Part shown: piece after piece, positions 33,487 to 42,282 of the stretch
Position numbering within the stretch: position 1 is the stretch's first letter
How the letters are laid out: the number at the start of each line of letters is the position of its first letter
Source: JBBQLG01 sp964251665
GTDB lineage: Bacteria; Bacteroidota; Bacteroidia; Cytophagales; Spirosomataceae
DNA: 64,000 nt
NCBI GenBank assembly: GCA_964251665.1
Contig: CAXUKO010000007.1
Span: 244,716 to 308,715, forward strand
Direction of reading: 5' to 3'
Position numbers and translations under genes: made by a program
The notes under the pieces: generated by a model
The model's database searches: none
The model's input: only the letters and a program-made list of their open reading frames with translations
What the model was told of the DNA's origin: nothing

Positions 33487-35373
33487 ATGAAAATACCGTT
33501 TAAATGCCTGCTGATCTGTTTGTGGCTCCTTGCCGACGCAGCGACGGGGTTCGCCCAGACGCTGATGAACGTGAGCGGACGCCACCGCCAGTCGTTGAAC
33601 GGTAAGTGGCAGTACCTGATGGACCCGTTTGATTCGGGTTTCTATGATTACCGCTATAAGGAGAACCCCAACGGTTATTTCAAAGCCACTAAACCCACCG
33701 GCAAGAATGATTTTGTGGAGTACGGCTTCGATCCGGGTCGCCAGCTCAACGTGCCGGGCGACTGGAATTCGCAGGACCCGAAGCTACTCTACTACGAAGG
33801 TGCCGTCTGGTACCATCGCCGGTTTACGGCCCGAAGACAACCCGGCAAACAGTATTGGCTCCATTTTGGCGCGGTCAACTACTCTGCTACGGTGTACGTA
33901 AACGGCCAGAAAGTGGGCAGCCACGCCGGAGGATTTACACCCTTTGCCTTCAACGTGAGCCAGTACCTCACCGATGGCGATAACATGGTGGTGGTCAGGG
34001 CTGATAACCGCCGGACCACCGCCCAACTCCCAACCGTCAACTACGACTGGTGGAATTACGGCGGTATCACACGCGACGTTGACCTGATCGAAGTGGCCGA
34101 CACTCATGTTGTGGATTACCAGATCCAACTGGCCAAAAACAACCCGAATCGGGTAGCGGGCTGGGTGCGAATGAGCCAACCCACGGCCAATCAACCCATC
34201 ACGGTTAAGATTAGCGGAACCAACATCAGCTACCAGACCAAAACGGATGCTACCGGCATGGCACCCGTTAACTTCGACTGGCCCGCCCGGAAAGGCAGCC
34301 GCCCGGCCATCCGCTACTGGTCGCCCGAAAGTCCAGCGCTATATTCGGTTATCATTCAGTCAGCGTCGGACACGATTCAGGAACGGATCGGATTTCGGAC
34401 GCTGAATGTCCGGGGTAACGATGTGCTGCTCAACGGCAAACCCATTTTTATGCGGGGTGTCTGCCTGCACGAAGAAGTGCCGCAACGCGCCGGGCGGGCC
34501 TATTCCGATGCCGACGCCCGAATGCTGCTGACTTGGGCCAAAGAGATGGGCTGTAATTTTGTCCGGCTGGCTCACTACCCGCATAATGAGAACATGATCC
34601 GCGTGGCCGATGAAATGGGCATGCTGCTCTGGTCGGAAATCCCCGTTTACTGGACCGTGCAGTTCGACTCGCCGGACGTGCTTAAACTGGCCCAGACGCA
34701 GTTGACCGAAAACATTAACCGCGACCGGAACCGGGCCAGTATCGCCCTTTGGTCGGTGGCCAACGAAACGCCCATCAGCCCTACCCGCACGAAATTTTTG
34801 GTCGAGCTGGTACGTACGGTACGGGCATTAGACAGCACCCGGCTCGTGACAGCCGCCCTCGAACCAACCCGCAATGATCAGGTTGGGCTGGTACTTGACG
34901 ATCCGCTGGGGGCTTCCCTCGACGTGATGGGCATGAACCAGTATCTGGGCTGGTATGCCCCCTGGCAGGCACAGTTCGACACTATGACCTGGAAAACACC
35001 CTACACCAAGCCACTTATCGTCAGCGAGTTCGGTGCGGAAGCCCTGTATGGCAATCACGGCCCCGACGACGTAGCGAGTAGCTGGAGCGAAGAGTTTCAG
35101 GAAAAAGTGTACCAGCGTCAGGTCGCCATGCTGAAGCGGGTACCGTTTCTGCGGGGCACGGCTCCCTGGATTCTGGTGGACTTTCGGTCTCCCAAGCGTA
35201 ACCTGCCGCAGTTTCAGGACGGCTGGAACCGCAAAGGGCTGTTATCGGAGCAGGGCCAACCCAAAAAAGCTTACTTCGTGATGCAGGATTTTTATCGGCA
35301 GATGGCCGAACAGTGGGCATCGCCTGCCCCCGGCCCACCTCCAACACTGTCCAAACGCAATCAGTCTAAATGA
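33487..35373 (+). CDS. Glycoside hydrolase family 2, beta-glucuronidase/galactosidase type (628 aa)
   Basis: After a signal peptide (CLLICLWLLADAATGFAQ) come the three GH2 modules: jelly-roll sugar-binding domain (NVPGDWNSQDPKLLYYEG; about 60-215), immunoglobulin-like domain (about 215-315) and TIM barrel (about 316-610). The acid/base is Glu427 (VANET) and the nucleophile Glu514 (VSEFGAE). FVRLAHYPHNENMIRVADEMG is the usual barrel entry motif. It would remove beta-linked residues from oligosaccharides in the periplasm. Size and motifs fit the beta-glucuronidase branch, but specificity is open. It overlaps the esterase gene by four bases (ATGA). Confidence 0.93.
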   Translation: MKIPFKCLLICLWLLADAATGFAQTLMNVSGRHRQSLNGKWQYLMDPFDSGFYDYRYKENPNGYFKATKPTGKNDFVEYGFDPGRQLNVPGDWNSQDPKLLYYEGAVWYHRRFTARRQPGKQYWLHFGAVNYSATVYVNGQKVGSHAGGFTPFAFNVSQYLTDGDNMVVVRADNRRTTAQLPTVNYDWWNYGGITRDVDLIEVADTHVVDYQIQLAKNNPNRVAGWVRMSQPTANQPITVKISGTNISYQTKTDATGMAPVNFDWPARKGSRPAIRYWSPESPALYSVIIQSASDTIQERIGFRTLNVRGNDVLLNGKPIFMRGVCLHEEVPQRAGRAYSDADARMLLTWAKEMGCNFVRLAHYPHNENMIRVADEMGMLLWSEIPVYWTVQFDSPDVLKLAQTQLTENINRDRNRASIALWSVANETPISPTRTKFLVELVRTVRALDSTRLVTAALEPTRNDQVGLVLDDPLGASLDVMGMNQYLGWYAPWQAQFDTMTWKTPYTKPLIVSEFGAEALYGNHGPDDVASSWSEEFQEKVYQRQVAMLKRVPFLRGTAPWILVDFRSPKRNLPQFQDGWNRKGLLSEQGQPKKAYFVMQDFYRQMAEQWASPAPGPPPTLSKRNQSK

Positions 35374-36287
35374 CATACCTTATGTACCATTATCTGTTAA
35401 AGCCTACCCACGCCGTTAGTAGCTGGCCGTTCATGGTAGGTCTACTGGTTACTCTACTCCCCCAAGTAGCACTGGCACAGACGACCGTACCGCTCTGGCC
35501 CAACGGTGCCCCCGGCTTCGAGAATCGAAAGAACGAGCCGGAACAGGCGCAGGATTACTGGGTAAAGAACATTAATAATCCCTCGATCACCGTTTATCTT
35601 CCCCCTAAAGAGAAGGCAACCGGCGCGGCCGTAGTGATCTGCCCCGGTGGTGGGCATCGCGAACTTGTCTTCAATGCAGAAGGTGTACAACCGGCGCAAT
35701 TTCTGAACAGCATTGGCGTGGCGGCTTTTGTGTTGAAATACCGGCTGGCTCGCGAAGAAAAATCACCCTACTCGCTGGATAAGCACCCGCGTGAAGATGC
35801 TTATCGGGCCATGCGACTGGTGCGTAGCAAAGCCAAAGAATACGGTATCGACCCCAACCGGCTGGGCATGCTGGGTTTTTCGGCCGGTGGCGAAGTGGTC
35901 GAGATGGTAGCCTACGCACCCGGTAAGGGACAGCCCGATGCGCCAGATCCCGTTGACCGGCTCGATGGGAAACCTAATTTTCAGATGCTGATTTATCCCG
36001 GTCCATTAGGGGTTCCCGAAACAGTTCCGGCTAACGCACCACCCGCTTTTATGCTGGCTGCGAATGACGATATGTGCTGTTCAGGCCCGGTTGTCACGTT
36101 GTTGCAGAAATATCGCCAGGCCAATGTGCCCGTCGAAGCCCATATCTATACGCAGGGTAAACACGGCTTTAACATGGGCGACCGATCCAAACTGAAGTCG
36201 ATTAATACCTGGCCGCAGCGCATGGCAGACTGGATGAGTGACACGAATCTCCTGCAATCTGCTACGGTTCAGTCCGTTAGTAAGTAG
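35370..36287 (+). CDS. Exported alpha/beta-hydrolase, acetyl-xylan-esterase-like (305 aa)
   Basis: The signal peptide ends near residue 37 (LLPQVALAQ). The mature enzyme begins TTVPLWPNGAPGFENR and carries the oxyanion/fold motif ICPGGGHREL. The nucleophile elbow is GFSAGGE (Ser171), with a late His in GKHGFNMGDRS. These match the esterase group that deacetylates xylan and related hemicelluloses. Translation is coupled to the GH2 gene by the ATGA overlap, suggesting that both act on one decorated oligosaccharide. The ATG at 35382 (MYHYLL) is an alternative start. Confidence 0.9.
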   Translation: MTYLMYHYLLKPTHAVSSWPFMVGLLVTLLPQVALAQTTVPLWPNGAPGFENRKNEPEQAQDYWVKNINNPSITVYLPPKEKATGAAVVICPGGGHRELVFNAEGVQPAQFLNSIGVAAFVLKYRLAREEKSPYSLDKHPREDAYRAMRLVRSKAKEYGIDPNRLGMLGFSAGGEVVEMVAYAPGKGQPDAPDPVDRLDGKPNFQMLIYPGPLGVPETVPANAPPAFMLAANDDMCCSGPVVTLLQKYRQANVPVEAHIYTQGKHGFNMGDRSKLKSINTWPQRMADWMSDTNLLQSATVQSVSK

Positions 36288-36332
36288 GCAATATTGGTTA
36301 TGACGCTGTTTCGGAACATCGAAAAGCGTTGA

Positions 36333-36433
36333 TTTTTGTCAGGTTGTTTTGTCATCCTGAGGGACGAAGGATCTTAGAAGCCTGGTAGCGAAGATCCTTC
36401 GTCCCTCAGGATGACAAAACAACCTGACAAAAA
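36333..36433. repeat. TGTCATCC hairpin, copy 4 (43-bp stem, extended)
   Basis: Arms 36333-36375 and 36391-36433 are perfectly complementary around a 15-base loop. The variable five bases are GGGAC/GTCCC. The outer 13 pairs (TTTTTGTCAGGTT side) lie outside the shared core, and beyond a short bulge AAGCGTT (36324-36330 region and 36433-36439) pairs as well. The loop is inverted (CTGGTAGCG). It lies between two plus-strand genes. Confidence 0.9.
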
Positions 36434-36509
36434 ACGCTTAGTTCAGTAATGTTGACCAGTAGATCCGCTAATCCTTAGTGACTTGAATCTGTATTTTCCC
36501 GCACTCAAT

Positions 36510-37043
36510 ATGATTGAAAGACGAATTGCCCTCAAACAAATGGCGCTGGCGGTTGGCAGCCTGATCGCCCTCCCGGCATGGGCCAGTAACTGGACTCCGG
36601 CAACGGCTCAGCCGTTAAAGCCGTTTTTGTCCACCGGACAGGCTGCGCTGCTGGCCGACATCAGTGAAACGCTGATTCCAGCGTCCGACACGCCGGGTGC
36701 CAAAGCGCTGGATGTTCCCGCGTTTGTACAGCGGATGCTGGAAGACTGCTACGAAACACCCGTTCAGGAAGCGGTAAAAACCGGCCTGGATACCGTCGAA
36801 ACGCTGGCCAACGCCCAATTCGGTAAATCCTTCGCAGCGGGAGACGCAACGCAACGGCAAGCCGTCCTGACGGCGATGGCAGCGTCGGCAGAAACGCCCC
36901 GGAAAGACTTCATCGCGCTCGTCAAGAATCTTACGATTCAGGGGTATACTACCTCCGAATACGTGATGACCAAGCACCTGCATTACGTGATGGCTCCCGG
37001 CCATTATTACGGTTGCGTTCCCGCTGCTATCGCCACTAAATAA
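36510..37043 (+). CDS. Gluconate 2-dehydrogenase subunit 3-like small subunit, Tat-exported (177 aa)
   Basis: The chosen start gives MIERRIALKQMALAVGSLIALPAWA, a twin-arginine signal (ERRIALK); the frame is open nine codons further up. The mature part (LLADISETLIPASDTPGAKALDVPAFVQRMLEDC) is the signature of the gluconate 2-dehydrogenase subunit 3 family. These small subunits pair with GMC flavoproteins, carrying the Tat signal for both. The GMC gene starts 12 bases later. Pairs of this type include periplasmic glucoside 3-dehydrogenases and gluconate or fructose dehydrogenases. Confidence 0.9.
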   Translation: MIERRIALKQMALAVGSLIALPAWASNWTPATAQPLKPFLSTGQAALLADISETLIPASDTPGAKALDVPAFVQRMLEDCYETPVQEAVKTGLDTVETLANAQFGKSFAAGDATQRQAVLTAMAASAETPRKDFIALVKNLTIQGYTTSEYVMTKHLHYVMAPGHYYGCVPAAIATK

Positions 37044-37055
37044 CCGTCAACGAAC

Positions 37056-38762
37056 ATGGCAAATCTTGCAATTGACGCCGTAAAGGCAAATACTTACGAC
37101 GCCATCGTGATTGGGTCGGGCATCAGCGGGGGCTGGGCCGCTAAGGAGCTGTGCGAAAAAGGGCTGAAAACGCTGGTGCTGGAGCGGGGTCGGGACGTGA
37201 AACACGGCGTCGATTATCCCACCGCCAACCTCAACCCCTGGGACTTTGCACACCGGGGCCAGGTGCCGCTGGATACCCGCGCCGAATACGGCAACATTCG
37301 CTCGTTCATGCGCGAAGAAACACTCCACTGGGCCATCAAACCCGACGAACAGCCATTTATTGAAGAGCAGCCTTTCACCTGGACCCGTGGTTACCACGTC
37401 GGTGGCAAGTCGCTGCTGTGGGCGAGGCAAACCCAACGGTGGAGCGACTTCGACTACGAAGGTCCGGCCCGAGATGGATTCGCTGTTGACTGGCCCATTC
37501 GGTACAAAGACATTGCGCCCTGGTATAGCCATGTCGAGAAGTTCTCGGGTATATCCGGCAACAAAGACGGTCTGCCGCACTTGCCCGACGGCGAGTTTCT
37601 GCCCCCCATTGAACTGAACTGCGTTGAATCGCACTTACAGGGTACCATCGCCAAAAATTACACAGACCGGCAACTGATTCAGGGTCGGTGCGCTCACCTG
37701 ACCAAACCCCAGCCTATTCATTACCAGCAGGGCCGGGCGCAGTGTATGCACCGGACGCTGTGCGTACGCGGTTGTCCGCTGGGTGGCTACTTCAGCAGTA
37801 ATGCTTCTACCCTGCCCTGGGCTGCCAACACCGGAAACCTGACCTTGCGGCCGGATTCGGTGGTGCACTCAGTTATCTATGATGAGAAACTCGGCAAGGC
37901 GTCGGGCGTTCGGGTCATTGATGCCCACACGATGCAGATGACGGAATACTACGCCCGCATTATCTTCGTGAATGCCTCTGCCCTGAACAGCAACCTGGTC
38001 TTGCTGAACTCAACATCCAGCCGGTTTCCAAATGGCCTGGGTAATGACAGTGGCGTACTGGGTAAATACATCGCCTGGCACAATTACCGGGGTAAAATCT
38101 CGGCGCAGTACGATGGGTTTACCGACAAAACGACCGACGGTAAAAACCCCAGCAACGGCTACATTCCCCGCTTCCGCAACGTACACAAACAGGAAACTGA
38201 TTTTCTGCGCGGCTACGCAACCGGCGTTGGGGGCGGGCGAGGTATGGCACAGAACCGGGACGGCATGGGTCTGGCGCTTAAAGAACACTTGCTGAATCCC
38301 GAGTTAGGTCCCTGGAACATCAGCGGCTGGATGCAGGGCGAAACGGTACCGCTCGAAAAAAACCACGTCCGGCTCGATCCGAACTTGAAAGACAAGTACG
38401 GCATCCCGCAACTCATCACCTCGGCGGGCTGGTCGGAGAACGACGACAAGATGGCGAAGGACTTTCTGGAGCAGATGACAGAGATGTTTACCCTGGCCGG
38501 TTTCAAGAACATCAACGCTGTCGATACGCACTCCAATCCCGGCTCTGACATTCACGAGATGGGTGGCGTCAGGATGGGTAAAGACCCGAAAACGTCGATG
38601 CTAAACGCGCACAACCAGCTTCACGCGGTTAAGAACGTGTTCGTAACGGATGGTGCCTGTATGACCTCGACGGGTACCCAGAACCCCTCGCTGACCTATA
38701 TGGCACTTACCGCCCGAGCCGCCAACTTCGCGGTGGCAGAGATGAAAAAGAAGAATTTGTAA
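37056..38762 (+). CDS. GMC oxidoreductase, dehydrogenase large subunit (568 aa)
   Basis: The FAD-binding Rossmann motif GSGISG (residues 20-25) with ELCEKGLKTLVLERG starts the protein. The active-site pair near the end is His500 (DIHEMGG) and Asn543 (TQNPSLT), both typical of GMC oxidoreductases in the gluconate/glucoside dehydrogenase branch. A cysteine cluster, CMHRTLCVRGCPLGG, near residues 230-245 may hold an iron-sulfur centre as in related membrane dehydrogenases. There is no signal of its own, so export would depend on the Tat signal of the subunit encoded 12 bases upstream. With DUF1080 and isomerase genes nearby, a glucoside 3-dehydrogenase is my preferred reading. Confidence 0.9.
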   Translation: MANLAIDAVKANTYDAIVIGSGISGGWAAKELCEKGLKTLVLERGRDVKHGVDYPTANLNPWDFAHRGQVPLDTRAEYGNIRSFMREETLHWAIKPDEQPFIEEQPFTWTRGYHVGGKSLLWARQTQRWSDFDYEGPARDGFAVDWPIRYKDIAPWYSHVEKFSGISGNKDGLPHLPDGEFLPPIELNCVESHLQGTIAKNYTDRQLIQGRCAHLTKPQPIHYQQGRAQCMHRTLCVRGCPLGGYFSSNASTLPWAANTGNLTLRPDSVVHSVIYDEKLGKASGVRVIDAHTMQMTEYYARIIFVNASALNSNLVLLNSTSSRFPNGLGNDSGVLGKYIAWHNYRGKISAQYDGFTDKTTDGKNPSNGYIPRFRNVHKQETDFLRGYATGVGGGRGMAQNRDGMGLALKEHLLNPELGPWNISGWMQGETVPLEKNHVRLDPNLKDKYGIPQLITSAGWSENDDKMAKDFLEQMTEMFTLAGFKNINAVDTHSNPGSDIHEMGGVRMGKDPKTSMLNAHNQLHAVKNVFVTDGACMTSTGTQNPSLTYMALTARAANFAVAEMKKKNL

Positions 38763-38769
38763 ACCTTTG

Positions 38770-38894
38770 CTGTTTTGTCATCCTGTTTTTTGTCATCCTG
38801 AAGTATGAAGGATCTTAGCTACCAAGTCTCTAAGATCCTTCATACTTCAGGATGACAAAAGCGGAATGATAAAAAACAGGATGACAAAAAACAG
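38770..38894. repeat. TGTCATCC hairpin, copy 5 (31-bp stem nested in an outer repeat)
   Basis: The inner arms 38788-38818 and 38830-38860 are perfectly complementary, loop CTACCAAGTCT, variable bases AGTAT/ATACT. Outside, CTGTTTTGTCATCCTG (38770-38785) and CAGGATGACAAAAAACAG (38877-38894) form a second inverted repeat that again contains the TGTCATCCTG motif. It lies between plus-strand GMC and isomerase genes. Confidence 0.88.
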
Positions 38895-38947
38895 TACGGT
38901 TGGCCGCTGCCACAACAAAAGCATTATAAACCCAATCCCCTCAACCA

Positions 38948-39844
38948 ATGAATAAATCCGTTTATAGCCTGTGCGTAGTAACGGCACTGGGCCTCAGCCT
39001 GACCACCGTTTCGGCACAATCGCGCAAATCACTGTACTCATTTCCGCTGGGCGTTGAGTCGTACACTTACCGCAAAAGTTTCCCTGTCAATGTCGTAGCC
39101 ACGCTGGATACCATCAAAATGCTGGGTTTTACCGAGTTGGAAGGGGGCGTACCAAAAGGGATGACGGCTGAAGCGTACAAAAAGCTGCTGGACGAGCGCG
39201 GCATTAAAGTTCCGGCGACCGGCGCGGGTTACGAGCAGATCGTTAAAGAGCCCGAGGAAGTTGTCAAACGAGCCAAGGAACTGGGGGCTTCGTTTGTGAT
39301 GGTTGCCTGGATACCTCATCAGGGGAGCAACTTTACCCTCGAAAACGCTAAAAAAGCCGTTGACGACTTTAACCGCGTAGGTAAAGTATTGAAAGATAAT
39401 GGTATAACGCTTTGTTATCATAACCACGGTTACGAATTCAGATCGTTGACGGAGTTTCCCGAAACCGCTGCAACAGCTAAAAAAGACGAAACCTTATTCG
39501 ACTACATTGCCCAGCACACCAACCCGGACTATGTATCTTTTGAAATGGATATACTGTGGGCGCAGCATGGCGGAGCCGACCCGGTCAAACTGCTGAATAA
39601 GTACGGCAGTCGCTGGAAACTAATGCACCTGAAAGACCTGAAGAAAGGAATAAAGGGTGATTTTAGCGGTAATACGCCCCCCGAAAACGATGTGGTACTG
39701 GGGACCGGTCAACTGGATATGCCCGGGATTTTAAAAGCGGCCAAGAAGGTTGGCATCAAGCACTATTTCATCGAAGACGAAAGCAATTACGTCAGCACGC
39801 AGGTGCCCCAGAGCATCGCTTACCTGAAGGGGTTAACGGAGTAA
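38948..39844 (+). CDS. Exported sugar phosphate isomerase/epimerase (298 aa)
   Basis: A Sec-type signal (LCVVTALGLSLTTVSAQ) precedes the TIM-barrel domain. LGVESYTYRKSF opens it, LCYHNHGYEF lies near residue 160, then SFEMDILWAQHGG, LMHLKDLKKG, and IEDESNY near the end in place of the EQEE of its paralogue. Unlike the copy at 28243 it lacks a twin-arginine signal. It follows the GMC dehydrogenase genes on the same strand, so it may act on the keto-sugar those produce. This is inference; the family also contains true phosphate-sugar enzymes, unlikely here because of export. Confidence 0.9.
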   Translation: MNKSVYSLCVVTALGLSLTTVSAQSRKSLYSFPLGVESYTYRKSFPVNVVATLDTIKMLGFTELEGGVPKGMTAEAYKKLLDERGIKVPATGAGYEQIVKEPEEVVKRAKELGASFVMVAWIPHQGSNFTLENAKKAVDDFNRVGKVLKDNGITLCYHNHGYEFRSLTEFPETAATAKKDETLFDYIAQHTNPDYVSFEMDILWAQHGGADPVKLLNKYGSRWKLMHLKDLKKGIKGDFSGNTPPENDVVLGTGQLDMPGILKAAKKVGIKHYFIEDESNYVSTQVPQSIAYLKGLTE

Positions 39845-39874
39845 GGCAATCGTTTTCGTCGACAACCTGTCCAA

Positions 39875-39904
39875 GTGCCGTAGATACTCGCGTATTTACG
39901 GCAC
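39875..39904 (+). terminator. Terminator after the isomerase gene
   Basis: GTGCCGTA (39875-39882) pairs with TACGGCAC (39897-39904). A G-U pair and ATAC/GTAT continue the stem to a TCGC loop, and ATTGCTTTT follows. Confidence 0.7.
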
Positions 39905-39940
39905 ATTGCTTTTAAATGAAGCTTACTGACTAATCCATAT

Positions 39941-40498
39941 ATGAGGTCGTCCTATACTTTAAGTACGTTACCGGGATTGATGCGCTTACTTTCCATAAGC
40001 CTCCTGAGTCTGCTGGGTTGCCACGAAAAGCCTGAACCAGTTGCTGTCCAAACCTATTCGGTACCAGCGGAACTGGAGTCATATGTGCAGGCTTTCCGTA
40101 CCGAAGCGGCCAGCCGTAGCCAGTCACAACCGGTCACCAATCTGGTGATGGCGTTCGGCCCAACGTCGGGAGCCGATGTCTGTGGCCAATGTCTGCTCGA
40201 TGCGGGTCAGCCACCCCGAATTGTGTTAAACGCCGATTGCTGGAAGCGGGCCAGCGCCCTTGAGCGCGAATGCCTGGTTTTTCACGAGTTAGGGCACTGC
40301 CTGCTGAGCCGCAGCCACCGCACGGAACGGTTTTCGAACAACGCCTACGTAAGTCTGATGAACCCCGACAATATCGGCGTGTATGCCCCCTGCGATTACC
40401 CCATCGGCGACGACGTATGCGACAAACGACCACGCCGGTCCTACTACATTGATGAACTCTTCAACCAGAATAGCCCGGCACCGGATTGGGGAAAGTGA
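39941..40498 (+). CDS. HExxH metallopeptidase-like lipoprotein (185 aa)
   Basis: A hydrophobic start (LMRLLSISLLSLLGC) with a lipobox-type LLGC points to a lipoprotein. The zinc-peptidase motif is H115ELGHC, preceded by ECLVF and followed by LLSRSHRT. Conserved-looking cysteines flank it (CGQCLLDAG, NADCWKR, APCDYPIGDDVCDK). No third ligand can be named. I do not recognise a characterised family. The mature protein is small, and it may be a periplasmic peptidase or an inactive relative. It is encoded alone and converges with the TPR regulator gene, only 24 bases from its end. Confidence 0.75.
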   Translation: MRSSYTLSTLPGLMRLLSISLLSLLGCHEKPEPVAVQTYSVPAELESYVQAFRTEAASRSQSQPVTNLVMAFGPTSGADVCGQCLLDAGQPPRIVLNADCWKRASALERECLVFHELGHCLLSRSHRTERFSNNAYVSLMNPDNIGVYAPCDYPIGDDVCDKRPRRSYYIDELFNQNSPAPDWGK

Positions 40499-40522
40499 GC
40501 ATCTTCCAGCTTTGGGTCAGTT

Positions 40523-42151
40523 TCAAATAGACTGAATAAACGCCGTCAGGTTATCACCCTGCTGAATCTTCAGTTTTTTGCGCAGGCGGTAGCGCATTAC
40601 CCGCAGGCTGTCGGACGAGATGCCCAATAGCGTAGCAATGTCGCCTGAGTTGTAATTCATCTTCAGCAACGACACCAGCCGGAGATCGGTCGCTGTGAGT
40701 GCATCGCTATGTTCTTTCAGTTTGTCGAAGAACGACTGATGCACCTGCTCGAAAATCTGGCGAAACTCTTCCCAGTACTGATCGTGGTTAAAATTCTGGT
40801 TGATCTGCTGGAGAATCTGTTTCAGCTGCTTTTTCTGATCGCGCTTGTCGTCGGTGACTAATTCTTCCAGCTTAGTACGCAACTCCTCCAGAAGCTGATT
40901 CTTCTGGATAATATGCAGAGTATGGGTGGTGAGTTCTTTGGTCTTTGTCTCCAGATCAAGCTTCTGATTTTTCAACTCGGCCTGCATCAGTTCGTGCTGC
41001 TTACCAAATAAATGGGCCCTCTGCTCATGCGCCAGCAATTTGGTCTGAATCTTTAAACGCTGTCGGCTCATAAACAGCACCCCGAGTGCGGCCAGTAGAC
41101 TAAGGACCACAATTACGGAAATGGTGATAATATTGGTTGTCCGGCGGGCATTGGTCAGCTTATCAATCTCGCCGTTTTTTCGCTCAATGTCGTACAGCGT
41201 TTGCAGCAGGGCTAACTGTTTGTTGTTCTCCTCCGAGTAGATAGCGGCCTGGTATTTTCGGCTCAGCGTGAGGTAATGATAGGCGCTGTCATTGGCACCC
41301 ATCAGGTTAAACGCCTTGGCCATATCATTGTAGGCGCTGTTCAACTGGTAATTTTCGCCCGTTTTCAGCGCCAGTGTCAGGGCATTTCGGGTCAGTTGCA
41401 GGCCATCGCGGTACTGACCCGTTTTACGCAGTACATCGCCAAGGTTGTTCAGGACTTCGATACTACCCACTTCGTCACCGGTCTGCCGATAGAGCGACAG
41501 GGCATTCTGAAAATAATACCGGGCGGAATCGTAGCGGGCTAAATCCTCATAAATACTGCCCACGTTCTCATAAATCTTGGCCATGCCCGGCTTATTATTC
41601 AGTTGGCGATAGTAGTGCAGTGCCTGACGCTGGTAATAAAACGCGCTGTCGTAGCGGTGCTGCTTTTCGTACAGATGCCCGATTTTCCCGCTCGTAACGG
41701 CGATGCCCACTTCATCATTCAGTGTTCGATTAATGGACAGTGCCTCGTCGTACTGCTGACGGGCGCGGACGGGTTGCCGACTGTAGTAGTACAGAATTCC
41801 TACTTCGTTCAGGTTGGCGGCCAACAGGACCGGTTTGCCTTCGCTTCGATAGATTTTACTAGCCTGAAGCATCAGATCAAGCGCCTGCGGGTATCGGCCC
41901 AGGTGGTAACAGATCAGGCCCATTTCCTGAAGGCAGTTGGCTGCCCCCACATTATCTTTTTGCTCAACCCGCCGGGCATACGTACTCTTCAGAGCCAGAA
42001 ACAGTGAGTCAGGGCGTTTTAGATGGGGCTGCGTTCGTAGCTCGGCCGGGAGCGTGGCCGATGGCTGTGCTGATACGGCTAACGGGAGCAGTAAACTGTG
42101 TGTAATCAGGATTATAGAGCGAATCCAACCGGAGGTAATGGCAATAGGCAT
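40523..42151 (-). CDS. TPR-containing membrane regulator with LuxR-type DNA-binding end (542 aa)
   Basis: With the start at 42151 the protein has a signal or anchor (IRSIILITHSLLLPLAVSAQ). About six tetratricopeptide repeats follow (for example RYPQALDLMLQASKIYRSEG, RYDSAFYYQRQALHYYRQ, RYDSARYYFQNALSLYRQ), then one membrane helix (ITISVIVVLSLLAALGVLFM), a long coiled coil, and a C-terminal helix-turn-helix (LVSLLKMNYNSGDIATLLGIS, then SLRVMRYRLRKKL). This layout is common in Bacteroidota as a one-component sensor whose periplasmic TPRs sense and whose cytoplasmic end binds DNA. Target genes are unknown; the T9SS protein gene upstream is on the same strand. Confidence 0.88.
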   Translation of the reverse strand: MPIAITSGWIRSIILITHSLLLPLAVSAQPSATLPAELRTQPHLKRPDSLFLALKSTYARRVEQKDNVGAANCLQEMGLICYHLGRYPQALDLMLQASKIYRSEGKPVLLAANLNEVGILYYYSRQPVRARQQYDEALSINRTLNDEVGIAVTSGKIGHLYEKQHRYDSAFYYQRQALHYYRQLNNKPGMAKIYENVGSIYEDLARYDSARYYFQNALSLYRQTGDEVGSIEVLNNLGDVLRKTGQYRDGLQLTRNALTLALKTGENYQLNSAYNDMAKAFNLMGANDSAYHYLTLSRKYQAAIYSEENNKQLALLQTLYDIERKNGEIDKLTNARRTTNIITISVIVVLSLLAALGVLFMSRQRLKIQTKLLAHEQRAHLFGKQHELMQAELKNQKLDLETKTKELTTHTLHIIQKNQLLEELRTKLEELVTDDKRDQKKQLKQILQQINQNFNHDQYWEEFRQIFEQVHQSFFDKLKEHSDALTATDLRLVSLLKMNYNSGDIATLLGISSDSLRVMRYRLRKKLKIQQGDNLTAFIQSI

Positions 42152-42230
42152 ACAAAAACAGACAACGGGCGGGAAGTCAGAAAATGCCAAAATAGGTAAA
42201 TCTGCCGCGTGTCTGTTTTAAGAAATTGTG

Positions 42231-42267
42231 AACACGGCTGTTGCTCCATCGGCACAACAGCCGTGTT
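42231..42267 (-). terminator. Terminator of the T9SS protein gene
   Basis: AACACGGCTGTTG (42231-42243) pairs perfectly with 42255-42267 around 11 bases, 15 bases past the stop of the minus-strand gene at 42283. Confidence 0.75.
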
Positions 42268-42282
42268 TATAGTATCGGGTAC

